A stretch of 40,676 nucleotides of DNA from assembly GCA_000998045.1 (NCBI GenBank), contig LCCS01000001.1, positions 1-40,676 on the forward strand. The letters run 5' to 3'. Shown here piece after piece: positions 22,543 through 31,261 of this stretch (positions are counted from its first letter, which is position 1; each line of letters opens with the position of its first letter). Position numbers and translations under genes: made by a program. The notes beneath the pieces are model-generated. The model did no database searches. It was not told the DNA's origin and saw nothing but the letters and a program-made list of their open reading frames with translations. This stretch comes from Parcubacteria group bacterium GW2011_GWD2_42_14. Its GTDB lineage: Bacteria > Patescibacteriota > Minisyncoccia > Phycocordibacterales > UBA12088.

Positions 22543-23441
22543 TTAAAATGAAAACTAAAGTTAGTATTAAAGCAGAGCATATACTTGAGGTGCAAAAATC
22601 ATACAGTACATATTATTCTTGTTTAGGAAAAATTGATGCTAGTAAAATTACAAAAGATATATTGTCAACAAGTAAAGTGCACGACCAGATAAAAATAATA
22701 CAAAGATATCAAAAAGAAAGTATACAAAATAAAAAAATTTTAGAAATCGGCTCAGGATATGGGTTGTTTGTTGCCGTTGGAGTAATAGACTACAATGCTG
22801 ACGTATATGGTGTTGAACCTTCAGCTCTTGGCTTCGGAGGTTCTTTTGAAATGGCACAAAAAATTCTTGTTTCTAATAATTTAGAGCAAAGTCGAATTGT
22901 TTGTGCGGTTGCTGAAGATTTACCTTTTGAAGATAATTTTTTTGACATTGTGTACTCAACGAATGTTTTTGAGCATGTAAATGACCCAGAAAAGGCATTT
23001 TCTGAAGCTATAAGAGTTTGTAAACCTGGTGGTTTGATTCAAATCGTTATACCAAACTACGGTTCTTTTTATGAGGGTCATTATGCATGTTGGTATATAC
23101 CATACACTCCAAAAAAACTTTGGAAACTATGGCTTAAATATGTACTTAAAAGAGACCCCTCTTATGCCGATACACTTCGAACGAATTTAAATTATTTTTC
23201 AGTTCAAAGATATCTAAAACCGTTCAAAGATGCAAATGTGATTGCAGTTTTAAGTATGGGAGAAGAAATATTTTTTGAAAGGATGAATACAGGCGACTTT
23301 GTGCCTTATGTCGGTTTAACAAAAGTGCAACATGCTCTGTCTTTACTTAAAAAATGTAAATTGGTGTGGCTAATCAGTAAGATATTGATGGTTGTTAAAT
23401 CTCACTCACCCCTTATTGTAACGATAAGAAAAAAGAACTGA
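22539..23441 (+). CDS. Class I SAM-dependent methyltransferase
   Basis: 300 residues. ILEIGSGYGLFVAVGV is motif I, ADVYGVEPS ends strand 2, and VCAVAEDLPFEDNFFDIVYS precedes TNVFEHVNDPEKAFSEAIRV and CKPGGLIQIVIPNYGSF. The layout is that of sugar or lipid methyltransferases near glycosyltransferases. The ATG overlaps the stop of the upstream glycosyltransferase, so the two are coupled and probably act in sequence on the same glycan. Confidence 0.85.
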   Translation: MIKMKTKVSIKAEHILEVQKSYSTYYSCLGKIDASKITKDILSTSKVHDQIKIIQRYQKESIQNKKILEIGSGYGLFVAVGVIDYNADVYGVEPSALGFGGSFEMAQKILVSNNLEQSRIVCAVAEDLPFEDNFFDIVYSTNVFEHVNDPEKAFSEAIRVCKPGGLIQIVIPNYGSFYEGHYACWYIPYTPKKLWKLWLKYVLKRDPSYADTLRTNLNYFSVQRYLKPFKDANVIAVLSMGEEIFFERMNTGDFVPYVGLTKVQHALSLLKKCKLVWLISKILMVVKSHSPLIVTIRKKN

Positions 23442-23451
23442 CGGTGAAGTT

Positions 23452-24411
23452 ATGAAAAAAATATTTATAAATTTAAGTCTCTTTTTGAGAATCTGTTTTT
23501 CATTTCTACTTGTTGGAGTTTTGATATACAAAGTTTCGTTATCTGTCATTATTGATACTGTAACAGCATATCCTTTACGGATTGTTTTTTTTGCAGCTTG
23601 TATTCACTTGTTGGCAACGGGAGTTTCAGCTTTAAGGTGGAAGATATTGTTACCAGTATTCTCATACATAGACTTATTGAAGTTTTCCTTTGTGGGACAG
23701 TTTTATGCCATGGTATTACCGGGGCAAATTACGGGGGAAATAGCGAAAGCTTATCGGGTAAGTAGAGGAAGTAATGAAAATGCGGGTAAAGTCACAGCAT
23801 CTATTGCTGTTGATAAAATTATAGGACTCATCGGGGTGATGTTTGTAACTATTCTTGGCTTACTGTTTACTGATTTACCTGAGAAAAATACATGGATTGG
23901 TAGCATTGTTTTATTATCGTTAATTTTTATAACTATTTTTGTATTTATTAGTAATGAGTATGTTCATCAAAAAACTCAAAAGCTTTTGCAAAAATCTGAG
24001 ATAAGATTTTTTAACCTTGGAAAGGTTTTTGTGTTTATTAAAGGAGTATTTGAAGGTTTTAAACAATACTCAAGTAACCCAAAAACACTAATCGTGAGTC
24101 TTTTTTTAGCAATTCTATTCCAAATACTTGCAGTTTTAATAATACTGATTTTTGCATTAGGGCTTGATATTCATATCCCATTTCAAAATTATTTCTGGAT
24201 ATTTGGAATTGTTTCGTTGGCGGTGATGTTGCCTGTTACTGTAGCTGGTCTCGGGGTAAGGGAAGGGTTATTTGTATATTTTCTGTTACAATTCAACGTG
24301 CCACCCGAGCAAGGTTTAATACTTTCACTCTCTGTTTTTTCACTTCAAGTGTTAGCAGCATGCATCGGTGCTTTTTTTGAATTAATTACTTTTTATAAAA
24401 ACAGATTTTGA
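23452..24411 (+). CDS. Flippase-like membrane protein (lysylphosphatidylglycerol synthase TM family)
   Basis: 319 residues with about seven or eight membrane helices. The family (YbhN/AglD/MprF flippase domain) contains proteins that move or modify lipids. Diagnostic stretches are ALRWKILLPVFSYIDLLKFSFVGQFY, the LPGQITGEIAKAYRV region and VTVAGLGVREGLFVYFLL near the C-terminus. In glycan loci these proteins are often placed with polyprenyl-phosphate transferases and GT-C enzymes, as here. Export of lipid-linked sugars is a plausible but unproven role. Confidence 0.85.
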   Translation: MKKIFINLSLFLRICFSFLLVGVLIYKVSLSVIIDTVTAYPLRIVFFAACIHLLATGVSALRWKILLPVFSYIDLLKFSFVGQFYAMVLPGQITGEIAKAYRVSRGSNENAGKVTASIAVDKIIGLIGVMFVTILGLLFTDLPEKNTWIGSIVLLSLIFITIFVFISNEYVHQKTQKLLQKSEIRFFNLGKVFVFIKGVFEGFKQYSSNPKTLIVSLFLAILFQILAVLIILIFALGLDIHIPFQNYFWIFGIVSLAVMLPVTVAGLGVREGLFVYFLLQFNVPPEQGLILSLSVFSLQVLAACIGAFFELITFYKNRF

Positions 24412-24427
24412 AACATAGAGATTATTC

Positions 24428-26098
24428 ATGTTCAAAAAAATGACTTACAAAAAAACAACAGCACTGGCATTACTTGGAGCATTGTCTCTTTGGCTAGTAT
24501 TACACCTCCCGGGCGTCTTCTATGGCACAGAGGATACCCCCCTCCATGTATCCTACATGACTGCTGATGAGCAGTCACCAATTAACGGGGCACTCCATAT
24601 ACTTAAAGATAGAAGTGTATTAGGTCTTAAAAATCAAAATACCCTCTACTACGGACCTGTACTAGCTATGCTTGCTCTTCCTGCAGTCGCTGTAGATTAT
24701 TCCCTTAATCTATTAAAAGGAACTGTTGCGGGAGCAGAATCGTACAAAGATTTTATAGTGTGGGACTGGGGTGGAATACTAGAGTGGGCACGTGTCATAG
24801 CAGTGTGTGCCGGCTTTTTAGGCATTCTTGCCGTCTATTTGATATTTAGTACAGCAACAGTAAACCGTTCAAAAAATCAGTTGATGCCTTTCATTGCCTC
24901 ATTTCTACTTGCTGGAAATTATCTTTATTTTGAATATACTAACTTTTTTAGGCATTGGATTTTTATTGTAGTCATCATCCTATGGCAGATTTACTTTGGA
25001 ATAAAAATATTTGAATCAAAAGAAAAACGTTTACTTTTTTGGTCTGCCCAAACCGTATTAACAATTTTTGTTTTTGGCATTAGCTATTCAGGCGTTTTAT
25101 TCCTCGTTTTTTGGGTACCGTTTTTGTTCCTGTGGTTTAAGGAGAAGCAATGGAAATTGTTAAAAGAGTTCCCAATACACACACTCATTGTACTTCTTGG
25201 ATGTGCAGTAATGGTATGGTGGCATCCATATGCATTCTTTAGAATCCTCGGACTTGTGGGTACTGATGTGGTTTCTCCGCTGGGCACCGTATCTCCTGTT
25301 CTAAATATAGAATCTGACTTAAACCCATTTCTAAGTTTAATTTTTTATACAAAGGTACTGTTTGTGAATAATTTCTTCTTAATTCTTGGAGGTTTTATTT
25401 TACTAACAGTACATTTTCGGGAGATGATTTACAAGAGCATCCTACCATGGGCATTTTTAGCCCCTGCCGTTTTGAATTATGTTATTTTCAGCTCACTCGA
25501 GCATCATGAGACAAGGTACATATTTCCTGTGTCTGTATTACTAACACTCTTTGTGTACGCTCTGTTTTTTGAAGCGTACCAAGTCTTAGGATGGAAGGAT
25601 AAAATCGTGCGTCTTGTTGTCTTTTTGATTGGACTTTCATTTATAATCAACTGTTTACAGATTGTTCTGTGGCAAAGGATGATTCTGACAGGACCACCTG
25701 AGAGGAGGGAAACTATTTCGCAAATCCATGAATGGCAAGAAGAAGACCAAGGAACAAAGACATTAGTAGTAAAAAATTGGCCACTTGGGTATGTGCATAC
25801 ACATAATGCGTATGAAGATTATATAACACGATATAATAAAAAGGGGTATGATTTGTGGCAGTATGTATTGACACTTAATCCTCCTGAAGGAATCGAACCT
25901 CTCAATGTATACTATATTCACACTGACGAGGAATTAACGAGCGAGTTACTTGAGGAGTACGATCACGTAGTAAAGCACGCTGGCGCTAGTGTCGGTAATG
26001 ATATTGCTAACGAGAGTCCAAATGATGAGTTTGATATACGTCCGTGGCATCTTTTACACTTTAAAAAATATCAAGAAACATTTTCCATAATAAAATAA
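24428..26098 (+). CDS. Multi-pass GT-C type glycosyltransferase (GT39/PMT-like)
   Basis: 556 residues with about eleven membrane helices and a soluble C-terminal part from about residue 430. The first outer loop after helix 1 contains YGTEDTPLHVSYMTADEQSP, whose acidic residues are the likely catalytic site of polyprenyl-linked sugar transferases. Conserved aromatic stretches (YTNFFRHWIFIVVIILWQIY, SGVLFLVFWVPFLFLWF) are typical. Enzymes of this fold take sugars from polyprenyl phosphate on the outer side. The GT2 at 16559 and the flippase-like protein just upstream could supply that substrate. The exact subfamily is not certain. Confidence 0.75.
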   Translation: MFKKMTYKKTTALALLGALSLWLVLHLPGVFYGTEDTPLHVSYMTADEQSPINGALHILKDRSVLGLKNQNTLYYGPVLAMLALPAVAVDYSLNLLKGTVAGAESYKDFIVWDWGGILEWARVIAVCAGFLGILAVYLIFSTATVNRSKNQLMPFIASFLLAGNYLYFEYTNFFRHWIFIVVIILWQIYFGIKIFESKEKRLLFWSAQTVLTIFVFGISYSGVLFLVFWVPFLFLWFKEKQWKLLKEFPIHTLIVLLGCAVMVWWHPYAFFRILGLVGTDVVSPLGTVSPVLNIESDLNPFLSLIFYTKVLFVNNFFLILGGFILLTVHFREMIYKSILPWAFLAPAVLNYVIFSSLEHHETRYIFPVSVLLTLFVYALFFEAYQVLGWKDKIVRLVVFLIGLSFIINCLQIVLWQRMILTGPPERRETISQIHEWQEEDQGTKTLVVKNWPLGYVHTHNAYEDYITRYNKKGYDLWQYVLTLNPPEGIEPLNVYYIHTDEELTSELLEEYDHVVKHAGASVGNDIANESPNDEFDIRPWHLLHFKKYQETFSIIK

Positions 26099-26100
26099 AC

Positions 26101-26757
26101 ATGAATAAAGTTATTGAAGGATACAATGCTAGATCAAACAAACTGCTTGATGGTGGCGAAGGCTTGTACGCAAAAGAAAGGAGTGGGCAAATAAAGAAAG
26201 CACTCAAGAAAGGAAGTAAGGTTATTGATTTGGGTTCAAACCACGGTGCTTTCACAAAGTTTTTTGTTGAATACTGTAATGTTACAGCGGTTGATTTTGA
26301 TGAAGTGAATTTACAAATAGCGAAAGAAAGGTTGGGAATTGATACGATTGTCTATGATCTAAACGAAGATATCTCATTACTTGGAAGAGGGAAGTGGGAT
26401 GCAGTTATTATGAGTGAGGTTTTGGAACATTTGTTTTTTCCAGAAAAAAAAGTATCAGAAATAGCAACTCTGCTAAAAAAAGACGGTGTGTTTGCAGGCA
26501 CTGTTCCAAATGGATTTAGTTTAAAGAATCGTATTCGATTATTTTTAAATAAGCCTGAGGGTACAACCATGTCTGAGCCAACACATGTAACACATTTTAG
26601 TTACAAAAAGATTAAGAAAATTTTAGAGCAAAACTTTGATTTTGTTAAAATTACACCAATTGGGAAAAAGCAGTATGCGCACCTCGCTAACTTCTCACCG
26701 AACTTGTTTGCTTTTGATTTGGCGTTTGAATGTAGAAATCCTCGTGTAAATGGCTAA
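26101..26757 (+). CDS. Class I SAM-dependent methyltransferase
   Basis: 218 residues. VIDLGSNHGAFTKFFV is motif I, TAVDFDEVN ends strand 2, and WDAVIMSEVLEHLFFPEKKVSEI is followed by LLKKDGVFAGTVPNGFS. The ELHL-type acceptor segment is small. It begins 2 bp after the GT-C gene and 12 bp before another methyltransferase. The two methyltransferases are not close relatives of each other and would modify different positions or substrates. Confidence 0.83.
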   Translation: MNKVIEGYNARSNKLLDGGEGLYAKERSGQIKKALKKGSKVIDLGSNHGAFTKFFVEYCNVTAVDFDEVNLQIAKERLGIDTIVYDLNEDISLLGRGKWDAVIMSEVLEHLFFPEKKVSEIATLLKKDGVFAGTVPNGFSLKNRIRLFLNKPEGTTMSEPTHVTHFSYKKIKKILEQNFDFVKITPIGKKQYAHLANFSPNLFAFDLAFECRNPRVNG

Positions 26758-26769
26758 CTATGAAATAAC

Positions 26770-27390
26770 ATGCCAACGCCATGGAGAAAACTATCATACG
26801 AACAACTTTCGACTTTAGAGCTTTCTGGTAAAGTGCTTGATCTTGGTGGTTCAAGAAAATCAAAGTACCATGAACTCATAAGAGGGAATCATGCAATCGA
26901 AGTGGTTAATATTGATGAAAATTCAGGTCTTGATAACAACTTCGATTTAGAAAAACCTTTTCCATTGCAGAGTGAAAGTTATGACGCTGTACTCGCTTGT
27001 AATGTGCTTGAGCACATCTACAACTATCAAAACATTTTTACAGAAAGTTGCCGTGTGTTACGTAAAGGAGGAACTATTATTATAATCGTACCGTTTATAA
27101 TGTTTTTCCATCCGTCACCTCACGATTACTGGCGTTATACCAAGGAAACGCTGAATAAGTTGCTTATAGAATCCAATTTTATTGATATTTCAATAGTTCC
27201 CATTGGCCAAGGTCCATTTTTAGTTTTAGGCCAAATGTTTGGAGGAGTTCGTATACCTGAATTATTGAGAATGATTTTGTATTACAAATTATTTCTACTT
27301 GATAAAATTATTTCCTTATTTGTTAAATCAGAAGCTCTAAAGGAGCGGTATCCACTCGGGTATTTTGTAACTGCTAAAAAGAAAGTGTGA
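26770..27390 (+). CDS. Class I SAM-dependent methyltransferase
   Basis: 206 residues. LSGKVLDLGGSRKSKYHEL is motif I, VVNIDEN ends strand 2, and SYDAVLACNVLEHIYNYQN with VLRKGGTIIIIVPFI follows. The HPSPHDYWRYTKETLNKLL segment is typical of a group of methyltransferases in polysaccharide loci. Its stop codon is followed at once by the left terminal repeat of element C. Confidence 0.85.
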   Translation: MPTPWRKLSYEQLSTLELSGKVLDLGGSRKSKYHELIRGNHAIEVVNIDENSGLDNNFDLEKPFPLQSESYDAVLACNVLEHIYNYQNIFTESCRVLRKGGTIIIIVPFIMFFHPSPHDYWRYTKETLNKLLIESNFIDISIVPIGQGPFLVLGQMFGGVRIPELLRMILYYKLFLLDKIISLFVKSEALKERYPLGYFVTAKKKV

Positions 27391-27669
27391 ATCCCGTTAG
27401 AGACAAAAATATGTGGTATGTGTATGTACTTAAAAGTCAGAAAGATGGTAATCTGTATACAGGTTTTACGGGGGACTTACGGAAACGATTAAGGCAACAT
27501 GAGAAAGGAGAAAGCAACTCAACAAAGAACAGAGGACCATTTACATTAATATATTATGAAGCAAGTAATAACGAGGAAGACGCCAGGGCGCGTGAGAAGT
27601 ACCTTAAGTCTGGTATGGGCAAAAGGTATATTAATAATCGCCTCAAACGTTTCCTGTCTCTAACGGGAT
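27391..27669. mobile_element. Terminal-inverted-repeat element C carrying a GIY-YIG nuclease
   Basis: 279 bp with perfect 14-bp inverted ends, ATCCCGTTAGAGAC (27391-27404) and GTCTCTAACGGGAT (27656-27669). It begins at the base after the upstream stop codon, and its last two bases are the start of the ATG at 27668. The only gene inside is the GIY-YIG nuclease, so this is a candidate complete copy, with A (5029) and B (16434) as shortened relatives. No target-site duplication is obvious. Confidence 0.75.
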
Positions 27670-27671
27670 GA
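27411..27671 (+). CDS. GIY-YIG endonuclease (UvrC/URI-type, single domain)
   Basis: 86 residues from the ATG at 27411; a GTG at 27387 would add MNPVRDKN, encoded by the terminal repeat. The nuclease core is WYVYVLKSQKDGNLYTGFT (the GIY and YIG strands), then an Arg-rich helix DLRKRLRQHEKG and the catalytic Glu in LIYYEASNNEEDARARE. Such nucleases cut or nick one DNA strand and are found in homing elements, UvrC and stand-alone URI proteins. The final LSLTG-stop is encoded by the right terminal repeat, and the stop overlaps the next gene's ATG by 4 bp. It could mediate movement of the element or be a passenger; neither is shown. Confidence 0.87.
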   Translation: MWYVYVLKSQKDGNLYTGFTGDLRKRLRQHEKGESNSTKNRGPFTLIYYEASNNEEDARAREKYLKSGMGKRYINNRLKRFLSLTG

Positions 27672-28726
27672 AAACGGTTCTCTATTTTGGGAATATTGAT
27701 TTAGAGGTATCGCGTAACAAGATTTATGTGGATGGTTTGCGAAAAAATGGAGTGGAGGTACTCTTGTGTGTTGATAGAAGTAGGGGAATAAGGAAATACT
27801 GGAATTTGTATAAAAAACACAAAGAACTCTTAGGGAAGTACGATGCACTTATTGTAGGGTATGGGGGATATGTAACCGTACCAATGGCAAAATTGATTTC
27901 AAATAAACCGGTTATTTTTGATGCACTATGTTCATTCTATGAAACAGAAATACTTTCCCGAGATGCCTTAAAAGAAATCCCCTTTAGGATTTTATACGTA
28001 CGTTTTATTGACTGGCTTTCTACTTACTTTGCAGACAAAATACTCGTAGAGTCTAATAAGCAGAAAGAATATTTTAGTGAAAAATTAAAAGTTAAAAGTG
28101 AAAAGTTGCTGACGGTGTACACGGGAGTGGATGATTCTATTTTTAAATTTGATGAAAGCATAGAAAAATATGAGAAATTTACCGTTCTTTTTAGAGGGCG
28201 AATAATGAGTGAGGCAGGGGTTCCAACTATCATTAAAACAGCAAAGTTTCTTGAGAATAAAAATATTGATTTTCTTATCATAGGACATGGATATAATGAC
28301 GCAATGCGAGAGTTTGAAAAAGTTCTGAAAGAAGAAAATCCAAAAAATGTAACGTATGTTGGAAAACAGCTACCTTTTGATGAGCTTGTGATTTTAATGC
28401 AAAAATGCCATGTTTCTCTTGGGCAGTTTGCTAAACACGAGAGACTTGAACGCACCATTCCCCATAAAGCATATGAGTCGTTAGCTTTGAAACTGCCCTA
28501 CATAACTGCACGTACAGGAGGAGTGCAGGAGGTCTTACAAGAAGATGTTCATTGTCTCATGGTAAATCCTGAAGATCCTGAAGACTTGGCTCAAAAAATA
28601 AAGCTGATATGCAAGGATGGTTCGTTAAGGGAAAAACTTTCGGACGCTGGCTACCTGCTTTACAAAGAGAGGTTTTCACCAAAAGAGGTTGTTAGTTCTA
28701 TAGTATTTTCATCTAGTCTGCAGTAA
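27668..28726 (+). CDS. Glycosyltransferase family 4-like
   Basis: 352 residues. The acceptor domain opens MKTVLYFGNIDLEVSRNKI; the donor domain has FRGRIMSEAGVPTIIKTAKF and FAKHERLERTIPHKAYESLA in place of the usual E-x7-E stretch (the second Glu is kept). RTGGVQEVLQEDVHCLMVNP is a normal family C-terminal loop. Its start is exactly at the right edge of element C. An A-rich repeat inside the gene (28076-28108) encodes SEKLKVKSEKL. A convergent gene begins 4 bp after its stop. Confidence 0.85.
   Translation: MKTVLYFGNIDLEVSRNKIYVDGLRKNGVEVLLCVDRSRGIRKYWNLYKKHKELLGKYDALIVGYGGYVTVPMAKLISNKPVIFDALCSFYETEILSRDALKEIPFRILYVRFIDWLSTYFADKILVESNKQKEYFSEKLKVKSEKLLTVYTGVDDSIFKFDESIEKYEKFTVLFRGRIMSEAGVPTIIKTAKFLENKNIDFLIIGHGYNDAMREFEKVLKEENPKNVTYVGKQLPFDELVILMQKCHVSLGQFAKHERLERTIPHKAYESLALKLPYITARTGGVQEVLQEDVHCLMVNPEDPEDLAQKIKLICKDGSLREKLSDAGYLLYKERFSPKEVVSSIVFSSSLQ
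28076..28108 (+). repeat. In-frame A-rich repeat inside a glycosyltransferase gene
   Basis: Two similar AGTGAAAA(A)TT words separated by AAAAGTTAAA, encoding SEKLKVKSEKLL. The composition resembles the intergenic AT-rich blocks and not the surrounding codons. It falls near the hinge between the two GT-B domains, where an insertion may be tolerated. Confidence 0.35.
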
Positions 28727-28730
28727 AAAA

Positions 28731-29456
28731 TTATTTGTTCCGGATAAAAATAGAATCTTCAAACAATGGTTCGTTGTTTTTAGGATGCCGTTTTTGATGG
28801 GTACTCCCATGGTATCTAAAGCCTAAAGTGTTAAGTAATGAATAAATCTCATCAAACAAAGGTTGATCTTTATAAAAAGCATAGAAAGATGTTTCTATAA
28901 GAACAATTTTTGTTTTAGCCAGTATTTTTTCAGCTCCTTTTAACACCTTGTCTTCATAGCCTTGGACATCCAGCTTAAACAATATATTTTCTTCAATACC
29001 TTCTATCGGTAAAAGAGTGTCAAGTCTTTCAATTGATATTTCTTCTTCAGTGGATTTTTTTGTAAAAGGGAATGTTTCTTCCTGGAATTCAGTATTTTTT
29101 AAAAGTGAAGAACTGGGAGCATAGTCGTTTTTAAAAATAACCTTTTTTTCTGTACACTCGCCAAGTGCATAGTTATATGCGGTGAAAAAATTATCATTTT
29201 TAAAATTATTTTTGAGTTTAATAAAACACTCTGCCATTGGTTCAAAAGAATGAATTTGTGCATCGGGGAGAACTTCTCGCACCTCAAGTGCAAATTGACC
29301 AACGTTTGCACCTGCATCAATTACTGTTTTTATTTCATAATCAACTAAAAAAGTAAGTGGTTTAAGTTTTTTTTTGTAACGCGTAATATCTAACCCAATA
29401 ACATTAAAAGGTGTTCTGCATATTTTTTTTACTAGTGTCCTCATATTTGTTGTCAT
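28731..29456 (-). CDS. FkbM family methyltransferase
   Basis: 241 residues. TVIDAGANVGQFALEV is motif I, IHSFEPMAECFIKLKNN follows strand 2, and LFKLDVQGYEDKVLKGAEKIL is the FkbM signature. The family O-methylates sugars and natural products and is frequent in polysaccharide loci. It is the last gene of the minus-strand operon, 8 bp after the WavE-like gene, and ends 4 bp from the convergent glycosyltransferase. Starts at 29456 or at the Met at 29444 are both possible. Confidence 0.9.
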   Translation of the reverse strand: MTTNMRTLVKKICRTPFNVIGLDITRYKKKLKPLTFLVDYEIKTVIDAGANVGQFALEVREVLPDAQIHSFEPMAECFIKLKNNFKNDNFFTAYNYALGECTEKKVIFKNDYAPSSSLLKNTEFQEETFPFTKKSTEEEISIERLDTLLPIEGIEENILFKLDVQGYEDKVLKGAEKILAKTKIVLIETSFYAFYKDQPLFDEIYSLLNTLGFRYHGSTHQKRHPKNNEPLFEDSIFIRNK

Positions 29457-29464
29457 AATAGATT

Positions 29465-30478
29465 CTATAAAGAAATAGGAATTGAGTCTCTAAAATTTAT
29501 ATCAAGCACATGTTCTGGGTAAACTACTGGGTTCTTATTATACAGCAAAAGCCAATCTTTAAATGTTAGGTAATCAGTGGTATTTGCCTCATACGACGTA
29601 AGCCTATCTTCTTTGTAGTGGTCATATTTCGGCCAATATAAGTCAATAGTTCTTTTGTCTATTACAATAAAATGTTCTGCGTAAGCATCCCAAGAGTCTT
29701 TAATGGTCCAGCTTAAATGCCTACCTATTCTTTCTAAGTATTTTGATTCAAGATATGTTTCCGCAAGTTTACTTTTTGCATAATCGCGTACTGTTACATC
29801 AGTATTACCGACACCCGGCAGTCTTTCATCCAAAGGTACTTCCCAGTAAAAAAGTAAATCATCAATAGTACCAAATTGAAATTGATCTGTTGCGCCGTAC
29901 GGTCTGTATTTAAGAGTTTCATGGCTACAAAGAACAATCCTTTCTTTCTGTTTAGTAAATTTCCCGGTATAAGAGAAGGTCTTAGTAAGAGTCGACAAAA
30001 ATGGAAATAATTCTGTAGAGTAAAATCTTTGATCGGTGCGTGATTTTATTACATACTCCGCACCATATTTTTTTGCTATTTTAAGTCCTTCATACGTTGA
30101 CACTATTTGCATGTTTATGTTTCGTGGCCCTCTGTTTTTTGGTTTTTCGGACTGTACAACAATTGCACCTTCTTTCTCTGCTATCTGTAATAACAGTGGA
30201 GATTCTTCCTTCCAAGTAGAGACAATAACTTGTGTGGTTGGGAAAAGCTTTTTATACAATTTGATTGTTTCAATTGTAAAGTTGTCCACAGTAAAAAAAG
30301 GACCCTGGAGAATGATAGCAGTTTTATTTCCTTCGTTAGAAAAATGTAGAAGAGGAGAAACACTAACAGCGTATTTAGGTCTTATAATAATGGTAACATA
30401 TCGTTTGGCTACTTTTTCAAAAAGAAAAAAGCCTTTTTTTGAAATGTATCGTATACATTTATTTTTTAGTTTTTCCAT
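29465..30478 (-). CDS. WavE-type surface polysaccharide protein
   Basis: 337 residues with the WavE-family layout: TAIILQGPFFTVDNFTIETI near the N-terminus, then STWKEE, and NRGPRNINMQIVSTYEGLKIAKKYGAEYVIKSRTDQRFYS. WavE was defined in the Vibrio cholerae lipopolysaccharide core locus and is thought to be a glycosyltransferase-like protein; biochemical activity is not firmly known. The KSRTDQR motif may take the place of a DXD metal site. It lies directly after a nucleotidyltransferase gene (5 bp) and before the FkbM gene. Confidence 0.8.
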   Translation of the reverse strand: MEKLKNKCIRYISKKGFFLFEKVAKRYVTIIIRPKYAVSVSPLLHFSNEGNKTAIILQGPFFTVDNFTIETIKLYKKLFPTTQVIVSTWKEESPLLLQIAEKEGAIVVQSEKPKNRGPRNINMQIVSTYEGLKIAKKYGAEYVIKSRTDQRFYSTELFPFLSTLTKTFSYTGKFTKQKERIVLCSHETLKYRPYGATDQFQFGTIDDLLFYWEVPLDERLPGVGNTDVTVRDYAKSKLAETYLESKYLERIGRHLSWTIKDSWDAYAEHFIVIDKRTIDLYWPKYDHYKEDRLTSYEANTTDYLTFKDWLLLYNKNPVVYPEHVLDINFRDSIPISL

Positions 30479-30483
30479 CTAGC

Positions 30484-31257
30484 TTACTTTTTAAGTGTAA
30501 TTTTCTTCTCAGAAAGAGCTTTTTGGAACAATACCAGTTCTTCAGGGGTCCCCATTCCATACATTTGTTTTTCAGGGATTTCAAAAATTCCCACTTTGCC
30601 ACCTTGAAGGATTATTTCATTAAATGCTGGGCAAATATAGAATTCGTTATTGTGTCTAATATTCTTTTTAATCATTGACTTAAGCGCCGAAACAAATACT
30701 TTTCCTGTTTTGTAGTAGTACAAACCAACAGTTGCATGATTTGATATTACTTTCTTTTCAGCTGCTTCAATTACTTGCCCCTTTTCATCAGTACGAACAT
30801 AACTCCACCGAGGATGACTTGAGTTAAAGGTCATGATGTATCCATCAGCGTTTTTCTTCCTTGCTTCTTTTATAAAATCATCTATTTTACAGTTCAAAAA
30901 TTGGTCAGCATTTGCAAGTAAGACCTCATTATCGGTATCCAAATACTGAATAGCGGAGAGGGCAGTAACCGCTGCTCCTTGTGTGGAATTGCCCACAGTA
31001 ACAACCTCAAAAGAATTATTCGTTGCATTTTTAAAGATATTGTGAAAATCGTATTTGTCATACTGCTCTTTTAGTACAACAAAAACGAATTTGTGTGAAA
31101 CGGCTGGTTTGACGTTGTTAATAACAAGCTCAACCATCGTCTTTCCTTCAATATCAATCAAAGGTTTAGGAAAAGCGTATCCAGCTTCAACAAAAGCTTT
31201 ACCACTACCAGCCATGGGTATAAGAATTAACAACTCTTTTTCCTTTTCTTTTTTCAT
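30484..31257 (-). CDS. Sugar-phosphate nucleotidyltransferase-like protein (divergent loop)
   Basis: 257 residues of the NTP_transferase fold. ILIPMAGSGKAFVEAGYAFPKPLIDI is the nucleotide-binding start. Where most relatives have G-x-G-x-R-F, this protein has GSGKAF, so the usual Arg is Ala. The sequence AVTALSAIQYLDTDNEVLLANADQFL contains an acidic metal site (NADQ in place of GDxx). It may activate a sugar or alditol phosphate with CTP, GTP or UTP. It and the next gene upstream are diverged paralogues in tandem. Confidence 0.8.
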   Translation of the reverse strand: MKKEKEKELLILIPMAGSGKAFVEAGYAFPKPLIDIEGKTMVELVINNVKPAVSHKFVFVVLKEQYDKYDFHNIFKNATNNSFEVVTVGNSTQGAAVTALSAIQYLDTDNEVLLANADQFLNCKIDDFIKEARKKNADGYIMTFNSSHPRWSYVRTDEKGQVIEAAEKKVISNHATVGLYYYKTGKVFVSALKSMIKKNIRHNNEFYICPAFNEIILQGGKVGIFEIPEKQMYGMGTPEELVLFQKALSEKKITLKK

Positions 31258-31261
31258 ATAA

